From positions 1-8,800 of the forward strand of contig JASUSX010000075.1 of the NCBI GenBank assembly GCA_030445875.1: a stretch of DNA of 8,800 nt, written 5' to 3'. The number at the start of each line of letters is the position of its first letter. Position 1 is the stretch's first letter. The notes under the pieces are model-generated. The model saw only the letters and a list, made by a program, of their open reading frames with translations, was not told the origin of the DNA and searched no databases. The position numbers were made by a program, and so were the translations under genes. The DNA is from Clostridia bacterium. Lineage in GTDB: Bacteria > Bacillota > DSM-521 > Neomoorellales > Neomoorellaceae. This document shows, in pieces, positions 1 to 6,194 of this stretch.

Positions 1-122
1 TGTTTGACCCAGGGCATATATGAGTTCCGGCCTCCCTGACTGAGTCTAAACTTAGATCATCCTTAAAACGGGCCGGGGCTGTAAGCCGATGGCCGACAGC
101 CCCGGTAACGCACGCCAGGCTT
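1..122. other. Intergenic stretch downstream of the gene cluster
   Basis: No gene is supported here. Apart from the hairpin at 73-105 it contains two small adjoining dyads, GACTGAGTC (38-46) and CTAAACTTAG (46-55), too short to interpret. A minus-strand ATG at 17-15 lies 13 bases after an AGGGAGG sequence and could be the first codon of the next gene, but only five codons are inside the window. Confidence 0.5.
73..105 (-). terminator. Candidate intrinsic terminator of the redox module
   Basis: A perfect 10-base inverted repeat (arms 73-82 and 96-105, CCGGGGCTGT against ACAGCCCCGG) encloses a 13-base loop that can itself form a 3-bp GCC/GGC stem. It begins 18 bases past the stop codon of the last gene. 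On the minus strand the stem is followed by CCCGTTTTAAGG, so the T run is only four bases and starts a few bases after the stem. The position and GC-rich stem fit a terminator; the short T run makes it imperfect. It could instead be an mRNA 3'-end stabilising hairpin. Confidence 0.55.
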
Positions 123-1367
123 TTACATGCCAGCAGCCATACGATCGTTTAAGACCTTAATATAGCGGTACCTGGCGGAAGCCACCTGAACCAGGCTTTC
201 CACCCTATCGACGGCCAGGCCCGAGCTGGCCAGCCAGTATAATATCCCTGTCCCCTCGATGTCATTGACCAGGACGCCGCCCTTGATTACATTGCCTTTA
301 TAGATTAACTTGCGGTAATACTGTCCGCCGGGCGGGAAAGAGGCCGCCTCCTGGTATCCTTCCGGCGCATTGATAAAACCGAAGGATACAAAACGTAAAC
401 CGAGGAGCTCCAGGGTATTAAAACCGGTGCTGCCGCTGTATGGTTTCCGGCCGCCGGCCATATTAATTCCGGCCAGCCGGCCCTGGGTAACTGCTACCGG
501 CCACAGGGCATTGACCCGGTTATCACCGTAGATCACATCGTAGGCCGCCGCAGCATCGCCGGCAGCATAAATACCAGGAACACTGCTCTGGAGGTACTTG
601 TCGACCACTACACCGCGGTCAATCTTTACCCCTGTGCCCTCCAAGAAGTCCAGCGCCGGTTTTACACCCGTACCAATAATGACCATCTGGCAGGGTAGGA
701 TGCGGCCATCTTTTAAGCAAACCCTTTCCACCCGCCCGTCACCTTCGATTGAACGAACACTATTGGCCAGGTAAAGATCCACGCCCGCCTGCTGCAGGGC
801 ATCCTCCAGGATATTTGCCGCCCTGGCATCCAGCATCTGCGGTAGAATATGATCCATTATTTCTACCAGGCTTATCTTTACGTCCATCTCCAGCAGGGCT
901 TCGAGTCCCTTCAGTGATACCAGCCCGCCGCCGATAATGACCACCGCTTCACCGGGATGGATCCATTGCTTGATATTCTCAGCGTCGTTTAAGGTATAAA
1001 GGGAAAAAACACCCGGCAGGCTGGTTCCCTGGATAGGCGGGATGTAGGGTTTGCTACCTGACGCTACCAGCAGGTTGTCATAAAGCAATACCTCCCCATT
1101 ATCCAGGGCGACCTTCCGGCTGGCAGCATCCACTGCCACTGCCTGCCTGCCCATTTTAGCCGTTACTCCCAGCGCCTGGTAGCAGTCCTGGCCCGCTAAG
1201 AAGACGTTTTCCCGCGGTTTCAGGTCGCCCAGAAAATGGGTTATCAAAACGCGTGAGTAATAGGGTACATTCTCCTGGCTGATCAGAGTCACTTCTTCAC
1301 CTGCTGCCCGTAACGCTTTGGCAGCGTTATAGCCAGCCGGTCCGCCACCAATAATTACATTGCGCAT
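123..1367 (-). CDS. FAD-dependent NAD(P)H oxidoreductase, CODH-associated (FNOR) type
   Basis: This is a 414-residue pyridine nucleotide-disulfide reductase-fold flavoprotein, probably cytoplasmic. It should move electrons between NAD(P)H and an iron-sulfur or ferredoxin partner. The N-terminal FAD site is IIGGGPAGYNAA (residues 5-16), the NAD(P) site is VVIIGGGLVSLKGLEA (142-157), and the second FAD motif is GIYAAGD (265-271). There is no CxxxxC redox disulfide, which points to the rubredoxin reductase/nitrite reductase/FNOR branch, not dihydrolipoamide-type enzymes. In the NAD(P) motif the usual third glycine is Ser151 and the usual acidic residue after it is Lys153. FAD/NAD oxidoreductases of this kind are known neighbours of cooF-cooS in anaerobes, so the setting here supports a role as the module's pyridine nucleotide end. 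It starts at ATG 1367, 23 bases after the previous gene, with only a distant AAAGGGGG as ribosome binding site. The specific partner is inferred. Confidence 0.88.
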   Translation of the reverse strand: MRNVIIGGGPAGYNAAKALRAAGEEVTLISQENVPYYSRVLITHFLGDLKPRENVFLAGQDCYQALGVTAKMGRQAVAVDAASRKVALDNGEVLLYDNLLVASGSKPYIPPIQGTSLPGVFSLYTLNDAENIKQWIHPGEAVVIIGGGLVSLKGLEALLEMDVKISLVEIMDHILPQMLDARAANILEDALQQAGVDLYLANSVRSIEGDGRVERVCLKDGRILPCQMVIIGTGVKPALDFLEGTGVKIDRGVVVDKYLQSSVPGIYAAGDAAAAYDVIYGDNRVNALWPVAVTQGRLAGINMAGGRKPYSGSTGFNTLELLGLRFVSFGFINAPEGYQEAASFPPGGQYYRKLIYKGNVIKGGVLVNDIEGTGILYWLASSGLAVDRVESLVQVASARYRYIKVLNDRMAAGM

Positions 1368-1390
1368 CTACTCTAAAACCCCCTTTCCCT

Positions 1391-2038
1391 TTAAGCCTCG
1401 TCATGAAGTACCCAGAGAGGGATGTTTTTCTTAATAAGTTCCTGGGAACGGGTAACGTTGAAATTGCCACAGGAACAGCATTTGCCCATTTCAATTGATG
1501 CCTCGCGGGCCGTACATCTTCCTTTTTTAATATTACCGATTAACTGTAACACCAGGTCGCGCCCGACCATGCCGTGGCCGCACATGGTCGTAAACTCCAT
1601 CACTTTGGGATCAGGGAGCCGGTCGGTGTTGCCATGAACGCCCAGCGACCACTCCCGGGTATGCACGCCCGGCAGGCCAGCTTCCCGGGCAATCTCATCC
1701 ACTACTTCGTGGACACCGGAGATAACTACCGAAATACCCAAATCCGCCTGTTTCAATTCCTTGATGGCGTTAAGAACGTTTTCTTTGGAATCAAAACAAG
1801 CCTCCAGAATGGTGTTGTTGGAAACCTTGGCCAGGACCTCCTGGGGATCAACGTATAAAAAGTTACCCGTCTTCATATCTCCCCAGTTGACCGGGTTATT
1901 ACGCAGGAGGATCGCCAGGAACTCTCTGCCTTTCTCCCCGTACCAGGTGTTATTGTAACCCTTAGCCGAACAGGAAAGTACGACGAAATCCCGCTCCAGG
2001 CTTTCCCTTGTCCCTTGCCGGTGTAAACTGTGGGTCAT
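1391..2038 (-). CDS. Cysteine-rich protein of unknown function (CGHGMV / CCSCG motifs)
   Basis: I do not recognise a named family for this 215-residue soluble protein. It has no signal peptide or membrane segment. Seven cysteines are present: Cys23, Cys81, Cys153 in TMCGHGMVG (151-159), Cys175, and Cys187, Cys188 and Cys190 in GKCCSCGNFN (185-194). The C-terminal cysteines and the CGH segment could bind a metal or iron-sulfur cluster; this is inference. The middle (about 85-125) looks like an alternating helix/strand fold. The CGH tripeptide recalls the CGH of proline racemases, but the rest does not match that family. Its ATG overlaps the stop codon of the upstream ferredoxin-domain gene by four bases (ATGA) and has a strong GAGGAGGG site, so the two are probably made in matched amounts and may work together. 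The coding region is intact and shows the same style as its neighbours. Confidence 0.85.
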   Translation of the reverse strand: MTHSLHRQGTRESLERDFVVLSCSAKGYNNTWYGEKGREFLAILLRNNPVNWGDMKTGNFLYVDPQEVLAKVSNNTILEACFDSKENVLNAIKELKQADLGISVVISGVHEVVDEIAREAGLPGVHTREWSLGVHGNTDRLPDPKVMEFTTMCGHGMVGRDLVLQLIGNIKKGRCTAREASIEMGKCCSCGNFNVTRSQELIKKNIPLWVLHDEA

Positions 2039-2052
2039 TGCTCTCCCTCCTC
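2035..2052 (-). promoter_or_regulatory. ATGA stop/start overlap with strong ribosome binding site
   Basis: GAGGAGGG (2052-2045) is followed by a 6-base spacer and ATG at 2038. The last bases of this ATG form the TGA stop of the upstream gene (2037-2035). This arrangement is typical of translational coupling and fixes the start of the cysteine-rich protein. Confidence 0.8.
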
Positions 2053-2784
2053 ACGAAACCGCGGCCTGCCAAATCCCATATTGTTCTTGGAATTGATGGA
2101 CAGGGTAAAACCGGCGTCGGCTACGATTTTGATAAAGTCTTCCGGCACTCTACCCCCTGGCAGGAGTTTAACGCCGATGGGGAAACTGAAGACTGTATCC
2201 AGTTCGCTGGCTGCTTCCTTAACCGTCCGCAGGATGACCGGCAGGTCCTGGATGTTGCAGTCAAATTCGATAATCGCGGAGATGGATCTTACCTCTTTGA
2301 GTTCATCCAGTAATTCGCCGGTTTTCTGGTCTTTCATAAAGAAGGTGACCGGGTTCTCCTGGCAGAATTCTACCCCCTGCTGCGCCAGGGCTGTGGTCAT
2401 TTTCTCAATTTCGGACCACTTGACACCAATGCCCGGACGCCCCATTTCCAGGGCCAGTCCGGCCCTGCCCCATCTAACCCGGCCGGTAATCTCATTGGTT
2501 TTGATCTCGGCGGTACCCCGTCCGGGAACATTGGAGCCCTTAAACTCGATCGTCGGGTCTGATAGAACAGCCCTGATATCGCGGGGATACTCCAGGGGTA
2601 CTTGGTAGATGGCATTATAGTAACAGCCGGCCATGCGCAGGCACACACCACATTCGGCGCATTTCTCCTGGTCTATGGCCGCCACCAGGCGGCCTTCGTC
2701 ATTGCGCGTAAAATAGTGTGCCTGCAGGGGGCAGTAGGGGATGCACTTGGCACAACCTATACATTTATGGGCATCAATTAACAT
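2035..2784 (-). CDS. Ferredoxin-domain protein with unknown C-terminal domain
   Basis: This 249-residue cytoplasmic protein begins with a two-cluster ferredoxin domain. The first cluster is classical, CIGCAKCIPYCP (Cys8, 11, 14, 18). The second, Cys42, Cys45, Cys48 and Cys54, has five residues before the last cysteine where three are usual, and lacks the following proline. Residues about 75-249 form a domain I cannot name. It contains a conserved-looking segment, PGRGTAEIKTNEITG (87-101) followed by GRAGLALEMGRPGIG (106-120), and ends in an alternating alpha/beta region (about 165-235) resembling a small-molecule or regulatory fold. Two more cysteines, 141 and 176, lie outside the ferredoxin part. 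The likely role is electron transfer to or from the CooS-like protein encoded just upstream, with the C-terminal domain giving partner or substrate specificity; this is inferred. The start ATG at 2784 has AGGGAGG seven bases before it. Confidence 0.88.
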   Translation of the reverse strand: MLIDAHKCIGCAKCIPYCPLQAHYFTRNDEGRLVAAIDQEKCAECGVCLRMAGCYYNAIYQVPLEYPRDIRAVLSDPTIEFKGSNVPGRGTAEIKTNEITGRVRWGRAGLALEMGRPGIGVKWSEIEKMTTALAQQGVEFCQENPVTFFMKDQKTGELLDELKEVRSISAIIEFDCNIQDLPVILRTVKEAASELDTVFSFPIGVKLLPGGRVPEDFIKIVADAGFTLSINSKNNMGFGRPRFREEGEQ

Positions 2785-2814
2785 TATTACGCCTCCCTTG
2801 CACGGGATTCGGTA

Positions 2815-4329
2815 TTATTTTTCCCCCAGAAGAGCTGCGGTGACTTTTTGGGCGGCAATCGCCGGGGTAAGGGCATCGGTGATCGGGGCGCGCAGGTTAT
2901 TGGCCACTACCTCAGCCAGGGCAGCCACTGCCGCTGGCGTACCTTCTATCGGCAGTACCGGGCCGACGTAGGTAGGTATCCCCAGGGCTGCCAGGGCCAG
3001 TGCTGAACTCCAGGCTGCTGGCAGGGAAACCTCGGGGAAGCTGGCAAAGGTAGGCAGGCCGAGGGCGGCGGCTATATCGACGGCCGCTGGCAGTTGCCAG
3101 CAGGTACCGCAGTGTAATGCGGCCGGCATACGCCCGACACCCGCCGCCGCAGCGAGGGCGCCGAGGTAATCTACCAACCCTTGACCGGCAAAGCGATTGG
3201 CTTGATCTCCGTCCATTAAGCCGGCCTTAGCCAGGGCCGCAGCAGCGCAACCCGTAGCCAGCACCAGGACATCGTTCCGTACCAGTTCTTTAGCCTGCTC
3301 AACTATGCTCTCATTCTGGGTAGTCTTGACGTTATTGCAGCCACTCAAAATCACGCAGCCCTTGATCGGGTATTTGCTGTTAATGGCTTCGATCTTGGCT
3401 GGCTTTATTTGCTGGAAAATAGCCGGGGTATAACCCACCGTCGCTTGCTCGGTTTGCCAGGCGGTGGTTGTTACCAGGTTCTGGCGTCCCTGGCTGTAAT
3501 GCTCCCTGGCTGCATTAACGGCTGCATTAATGGCATCCTGCTGGATGGAGAAGACGGACAGGCCTAATTTTTTTGCAGTGTTTAAGAATCCGGGGGTGAC
3601 ACAGGCCCTGCCCACCAGGATGGCGTCGACCAGGCCGCTGAAGAGCACTGCTTCCTGGGAGCCATAGTTGCCGGCGATGGCTATCCCATGCTCGGCACCG
3701 CACATCCCCACCAGGTTTACCCCTGTGGCTGCGGCTTTAATACTGTCCATGGCGGCCGCCGGAATGGCCCCGATGATGAGCAGGTTGGCCTGATCTTCCT
3801 TAAGTGCCCCGATACCGGCTTCAACCTCATTGACGGCCACCTTTTCGTCCTGGTTGGCCAGGGTGCAATATCCAGCCAGCGCCAGGCGGGCCGCTGCCCG
3901 CGAATAGGCTTCGACGCTATCTACTCCCTCGATATACATCCGGGCGGCTTGCAGGAGTTCGTTGATGGTTGCTCCCGGTAGCAGGTCTTTATTAACCACC
4001 CTTGCTTCTACCGCCGGCGGTAATTCCGTATTATTGCCAGCATAATTGATAATGCTGGTTACCCCATCGGCAATCAACCGCAGGAAATTGGCTGCCACCA
4101 ACTCCGCCCGTGACCGGCCGCATACCGTCTCCCGGTCCTCGGCCTCGAAGGGATTTACGCGGCAGGGGCCCTGACTGCACAGGGAGCAACACAGGGACAA
4201 GCGGCCAAAACCACAGAGGGGCACCATGCCTTCGTAGCGATCCCAGCTCAAGGGAACACCCTGTCTGGCTGCAACGACGAGTAATTGTTCCAGATCAGCG
4301 TCACTGGTTTTTTTACGCAGCTTTTCCAT
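2815..4329 (-). CDS. Divergent short Ni-CO dehydrogenase (CooS) homologue
   Basis: This 504-residue protein belongs to the anaerobic CODH/hybrid-cluster superfamily; CooS enzymes are usually about 630-640 residues. The N-terminus matches CooS: WDRYEGMVPLCGFG, then Cys39 and Cys47 (D cluster) and Cys48, 51, 56 and 70 (B cluster), the same residue numbers I recall for Carboxydothermus CODH-II. C-cluster-type cysteines are Cys210 (GMCG), Cys243 (RACV), Cys331 (SGCNN), Cys361 (TGCAA) and Cys410 (HCGTC), with near-canonical spacing over the last three. However, the whole protein has only three histidines (214, 277, 406). The usual HGHxP ligand region reads IGAIP (186-190). No lysine occurs from 369 to 494, where the catalytic lysine should lie before LGIPTYVG (449-456). 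The histidine channel after the B cluster is absent, and the helical region between about 90 and 183 is shortened. CO oxidation is therefore unlikely; another redox reaction, or a scaffold or sensor role, is possible. GGAGG lies 9 bases before the ATG. The CooF-like gene is 36 bases upstream. Confidence 0.87.
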   Translation of the reverse strand: MEKLRKKTSDADLEQLLVVAARQGVPLSWDRYEGMVPLCGFGRLSLCCSLCSQGPCRVNPFEAEDRETVCGRSRAELVAANFLRLIADGVTSIINYAGNNTELPPAVEARVVNKDLLPGATINELLQAARMYIEGVDSVEAYSRAAARLALAGYCTLANQDEKVAVNEVEAGIGALKEDQANLLIIGAIPAAAMDSIKAAATGVNLVGMCGAEHGIAIAGNYGSQEAVLFSGLVDAILVGRACVTPGFLNTAKKLGLSVFSIQQDAINAAVNAAREHYSQGRQNLVTTTAWQTEQATVGYTPAIFQQIKPAKIEAINSKYPIKGCVILSGCNNVKTTQNESIVEQAKELVRNDVLVLATGCAAAALAKAGLMDGDQANRFAGQGLVDYLGALAAAAGVGRMPAALHCGTCWQLPAAVDIAAALGLPTFASFPEVSLPAAWSSALALAALGIPTYVGPVLPIEGTPAAVAALAEVVANNLRAPITDALTPAIAAQKVTAALLGEK

Positions 4330-4365
4330 GTCTTCAATCCTCCTACGAAATGAAATGTGCGAGGT

Positions 4366-4905
4366 TTAATCGGTTAATCCTAGCCGCAAGATCTCGCAAA
4401 TATGGCCGTCTTGATTATCCAGGATGAATTCAGTCTTCTTCCTGGTTTTATCATCAGACCAGTCTTCCGGCTCACCATATAGGAGAGCGCCTGTGGGGCA
4501 GGCATTGACACAGTACGGGTAGGGACAACCGACACAACGATCACACTTAAAGGCCACATTTGCTGCTCGGGACGGTTTCACCGCCCCGAAGGGACAGACC
4601 GCCACACACATCCAGCACCCGACGCATTTTGTTTCATCAAGAAACACGGCGCCGCTGGCATCCCTGTATAAAGCAGCCGCCGGGCAGGCCTCCAAACAGG
4701 GGGCACCTGCGCAATGCCGGCATTGCACCGGCAGATAGATCTCCGGGCAGTCCTGAACACTCACCTTCACCCGGGCTTGGGGTCGCACTTCCTCGGCTGC
4801 GGCGCCGGCAACGGTCTTACTTAACGAATCGCGGTTGACGGCACAGGCTATCTCACAAAAGCCGCAGGCCAGGCATCTGGATGGGTTAACCATTATCTCC
4901 GGCAA
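4366..4905 (-). CDS. CooF-like four-cluster ferredoxin
   Basis: This 179-residue polyferredoxin of the CooF/HycB/DmsB type carries electrons for a neighbouring metalloenzyme. Cysteine groups, counted from the TTG start, are 11/14/17/21 (CLACGFCEIAC), 62/65/70/74 (CRHCAGAPCLEAC), 94/97/100/104 (CVGCWMCVAVC) and 121/124/127/132/136 (CDRCVGCPYPYCVNAC). This is enough for four [4Fe-4S] clusters, with spare cysteines at 53, within the last group, and at 170. There is no twin-arginine or other signal sequence, so it should be cytoplasmic. I prefer TTG at 4905 as start because AAGGAGGG (4920-4913) sits seven bases before it. The longer reading frame from ATG 4935 would place that site inside the gene and has no good site of its own. 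The gene immediately precedes the CooS-like gene, the same pairing as in CO dehydrogenase operons, so the CooS-like protein is the probable partner. The alternative is a generic DmsB-like subunit. Confidence 0.9.
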   Translation of the reverse strand: MPEIMVNPSRCLACGFCEIACAVNRDSLSKTVAGAAAEEVRPQARVKVSVQDCPEIYLPVQCRHCAGAPCLEACPAAALYRDASGAVFLDETKCVGCWMCVAVCPFGAVKPSRAANVAFKCDRCVGCPYPYCVNACPTGALLYGEPEDWSDDKTRKKTEFILDNQDGHICEILRLGLTD

Positions 4906-4920
4906 ACCATTTCCCTCCTT
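4905..4920 (-). promoter_or_regulatory. Ribosome binding site selecting a TTG start for the CooF-like gene
   Basis: AAGGAGGG at 4920-4913 is followed by a 7-base spacer and TTG at 4905-4903. An ATG inside the spacer (4910-4908) is out of frame and too close to the site. The in-frame ATG at 4893 has only GGAG three bases upstream, and the ATG at 4935 has no clear site. Confidence 0.7.
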
Positions 4921-4985
4921 GCGTTGGTAATGCATTTACACGGCACTATCCAGGCTAAAATTTTCTCTCCCTTCCTTTTGGGGAT

Positions 4986-6110
4986 TTAATAAGCACCATA
5001 CTCCAGGGCTGCCTCCAGCATGGCGATGATGTTCTCCGGCGGCACCTCGGGCCGGATATTGTGCACCGCTGCCAGAACAAAGCCCCCGCCCGGCGCCAGG
5101 TCGTCGATTCGCCTTTTTACTTCCTCCCGTACCTCCTGCGGTGTACCAAAGGGCAACACTCGCTGGGTATCGATTCCCCCCCAGAAGGTGAGGTCGCGGC
5201 CGAACCTCTTTTTAAGCTCAGCCGTGTCCATCCCGGCGGCCGAGACCTGGACCGGGTTGAGAATATCAATGCCCACCTCGATCAGGTCTGGCAATAACTG
5301 CTGCACCGCGCCGCAGGAGTGGTACAGGATTTTAGCGGTGCTACGCTCCTTCAAAAACCGCACCAGGCGCTGCTGGCGGGGTTTGATCAGGCGGCGGTAG
5401 ATCTCCGGGGAAAAGAGGGGCCCCGTCTGCATGGCCAGGTCGTCGGCAATATAGATGACGTCGATTTGGTCGCCGCACACCGCCAGGACATCGGCGGCCA
5501 TGGCCAGGTAGATCTCCAGGATGCGGTCCATTAACCCGGCCACAGAGCCGGGATTTAAGACCAGGTCCATCATCCAGTTTTCAAAACCGCGCATGAAGCG
5601 GCTCTGGGTAACGAATTCATAGGCCAGGTTGAGGATGACGGCCTTGCCGCTCTCCCGTAGGCCCGCTATTTCCTCCGCCAGGCCGCGCACCCGGCCCGGG
5701 TCGTGGGGTTCGGGCCACCTGTGCCCGGCTATCGCCGCATCAGTAATCCCGGCCGCAAAGGGCGCCTCCTTGATGTAGTAAGCGTCGGCTTCGGGCGGGC
5801 GGTACCAGCGGACTCCCCATTCGTCCTCCTGGGAGCCGTCTTCCAGGACGCAGTTCTGCCAGCCGTCGGGGTTGCGGGGCCGCGCCAGGCGGGTGTCGAC
5901 GTGGAAACGGTCCATTATGGCTGTATCTACCTGCGCCACCAGGGCGCGGTTGCGGATAATGGTTGTCGGCGCCGTGAAGCCCAGGTAGCGCTTCAGGTTT
6001 TCGTAGCCGAACTGGTGGATACTGGTGACAAAGCTGCCGCCGAAGTCGATGGGCACCCGGTCAGGCTCTACGTGGTTGACGGCCCTTAAGACGCGTTCAC
6101 GCCCGGTCAT
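4986..6110 (-). CDS. UROD/MtaA-superfamily protein, probable cobamide- or corrinoid-linked methyltransferase
   Basis: This 374-residue protein has the uroporphyrinogen decarboxylase TIM-barrel fold. It starts with the family pattern MTGRERVLRAVNHVEPDRVPIDFG (residues 1-24, only the pattern given) and continues with IADDLAMQTGPLFSPEIYRR (221-240), YHSCGAVQQLLPDL (263-276) and FWGGIDTQRVLPFGTP (309-324). His264-x-Cys266 matches the zinc site of MtaA/MtbA-type methyltransferases. The third ligand position, usually cysteine, appears to be His350 in AAVHNIRPEVPPENI. True heme-pathway HemE lacks the HxC zinc site, so a methyl-transfer role is more likely; HxC and HN-type variants are common in uncharacterised members. 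No corrinoid protein or second methyltransferase is encoded in the window. The gene is separated by 84 and 80 bases from its neighbours and may be read through from the transporter genes. AGGGAG lies eight bases before ATG 6110. The substrate is unknown. Confidence 0.85.
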   Translation of the reverse strand: MTGRERVLRAVNHVEPDRVPIDFGGSFVTSIHQFGYENLKRYLGFTAPTTIIRNRALVAQVDTAIMDRFHVDTRLARPRNPDGWQNCVLEDGSQEDEWGVRWYRPPEADAYYIKEAPFAAGITDAAIAGHRWPEPHDPGRVRGLAEEIAGLRESGKAVILNLAYEFVTQSRFMRGFENWMMDLVLNPGSVAGLMDRILEIYLAMAADVLAVCGDQIDVIYIADDLAMQTGPLFSPEIYRRLIKPRQQRLVRFLKERSTAKILYHSCGAVQQLLPDLIEVGIDILNPVQVSAAGMDTAELKKRFGRDLTFWGGIDTQRVLPFGTPQEVREEVKRRIDDLAPGGGFVLAAVHNIRPEVPPENIIAMLEAALEYGAY

Positions 6111-6149
6111 ATCAATCGCTCCCTGCAGTTAGGTTGACTTCCTTTAAGG

Positions 6150-6168
6150 CCAGGTGGAGACCGCCTGG
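6150..6168. repeat. Small inverted repeat between the transporter and UROD-family genes
   Basis: CCAGGTGG and CCGCCTGG flank a 3-base loop, giving an 8-bp stem with one G-T wobble on the plus strand and one C-A mismatch on the minus strand. No T run follows on the minus strand, so it does not look like a complete terminator. It could be an mRNA processing or stability hairpin, or chance. Confidence 0.35.
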
Positions 6169-6194
6169 ATGTTGGTTTGCGATTCGCGCTGCCT

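Noticed and set aside
1..17. Possible start of another minus-strand gene (ATG at 17-15 after AGGGAGG)
   Set aside because: Only five codons are visible, and the 13-base spacer is longer than in the neighbouring genes, so it cannot be supported.
38..55. Operator-like dyads GACTGAGTC and CTAAACTTAG
   Set aside because: Arms of only four bases are expected by chance, and there is no recognised regulator gene nearby.
1391..2038. Cysteine-rich protein as a proline racemase-type enzyme because of its CGH tripeptide
   Set aside because: Only three residues agree, the protein is much shorter than that family, and the second catalytic cysteine context is not seen.
2030..2608. Long plus-strand open frame (192 codons) opposite the ferredoxin-fusion gene
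   Set aside because: Serine- and proline-rich translation with no recognisable domain, no good ribosome binding site, and lying antisense to a gene with clear cysteine motifs; a shadow of the GC-rich coding strand.
2815..4329. CooS-like gene as a decayed pseudogene or as a normal CO dehydrogenase
   Set aside because: The frame is uninterrupted, with a strong ribosome binding site and conserved cluster cysteines, so decay is unlikely. The absence of the C-cluster histidine and catalytic lysine argues against a normal CODH.
4714..4733. Inverted repeat TGCCGG...CCGGCA inside the CooF-like gene
   Set aside because: It lies across conserved cysteine codons (CRHCAGAPC region) and is explained by coding sequence and high GC.
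6111..6194. Intrinsic terminator or promoter between tctA and the UROD-family gene
   Set aside because: The small hairpin has a mismatch on the transcribed strand and no T run, and I see no convincing -35/-10 pair.
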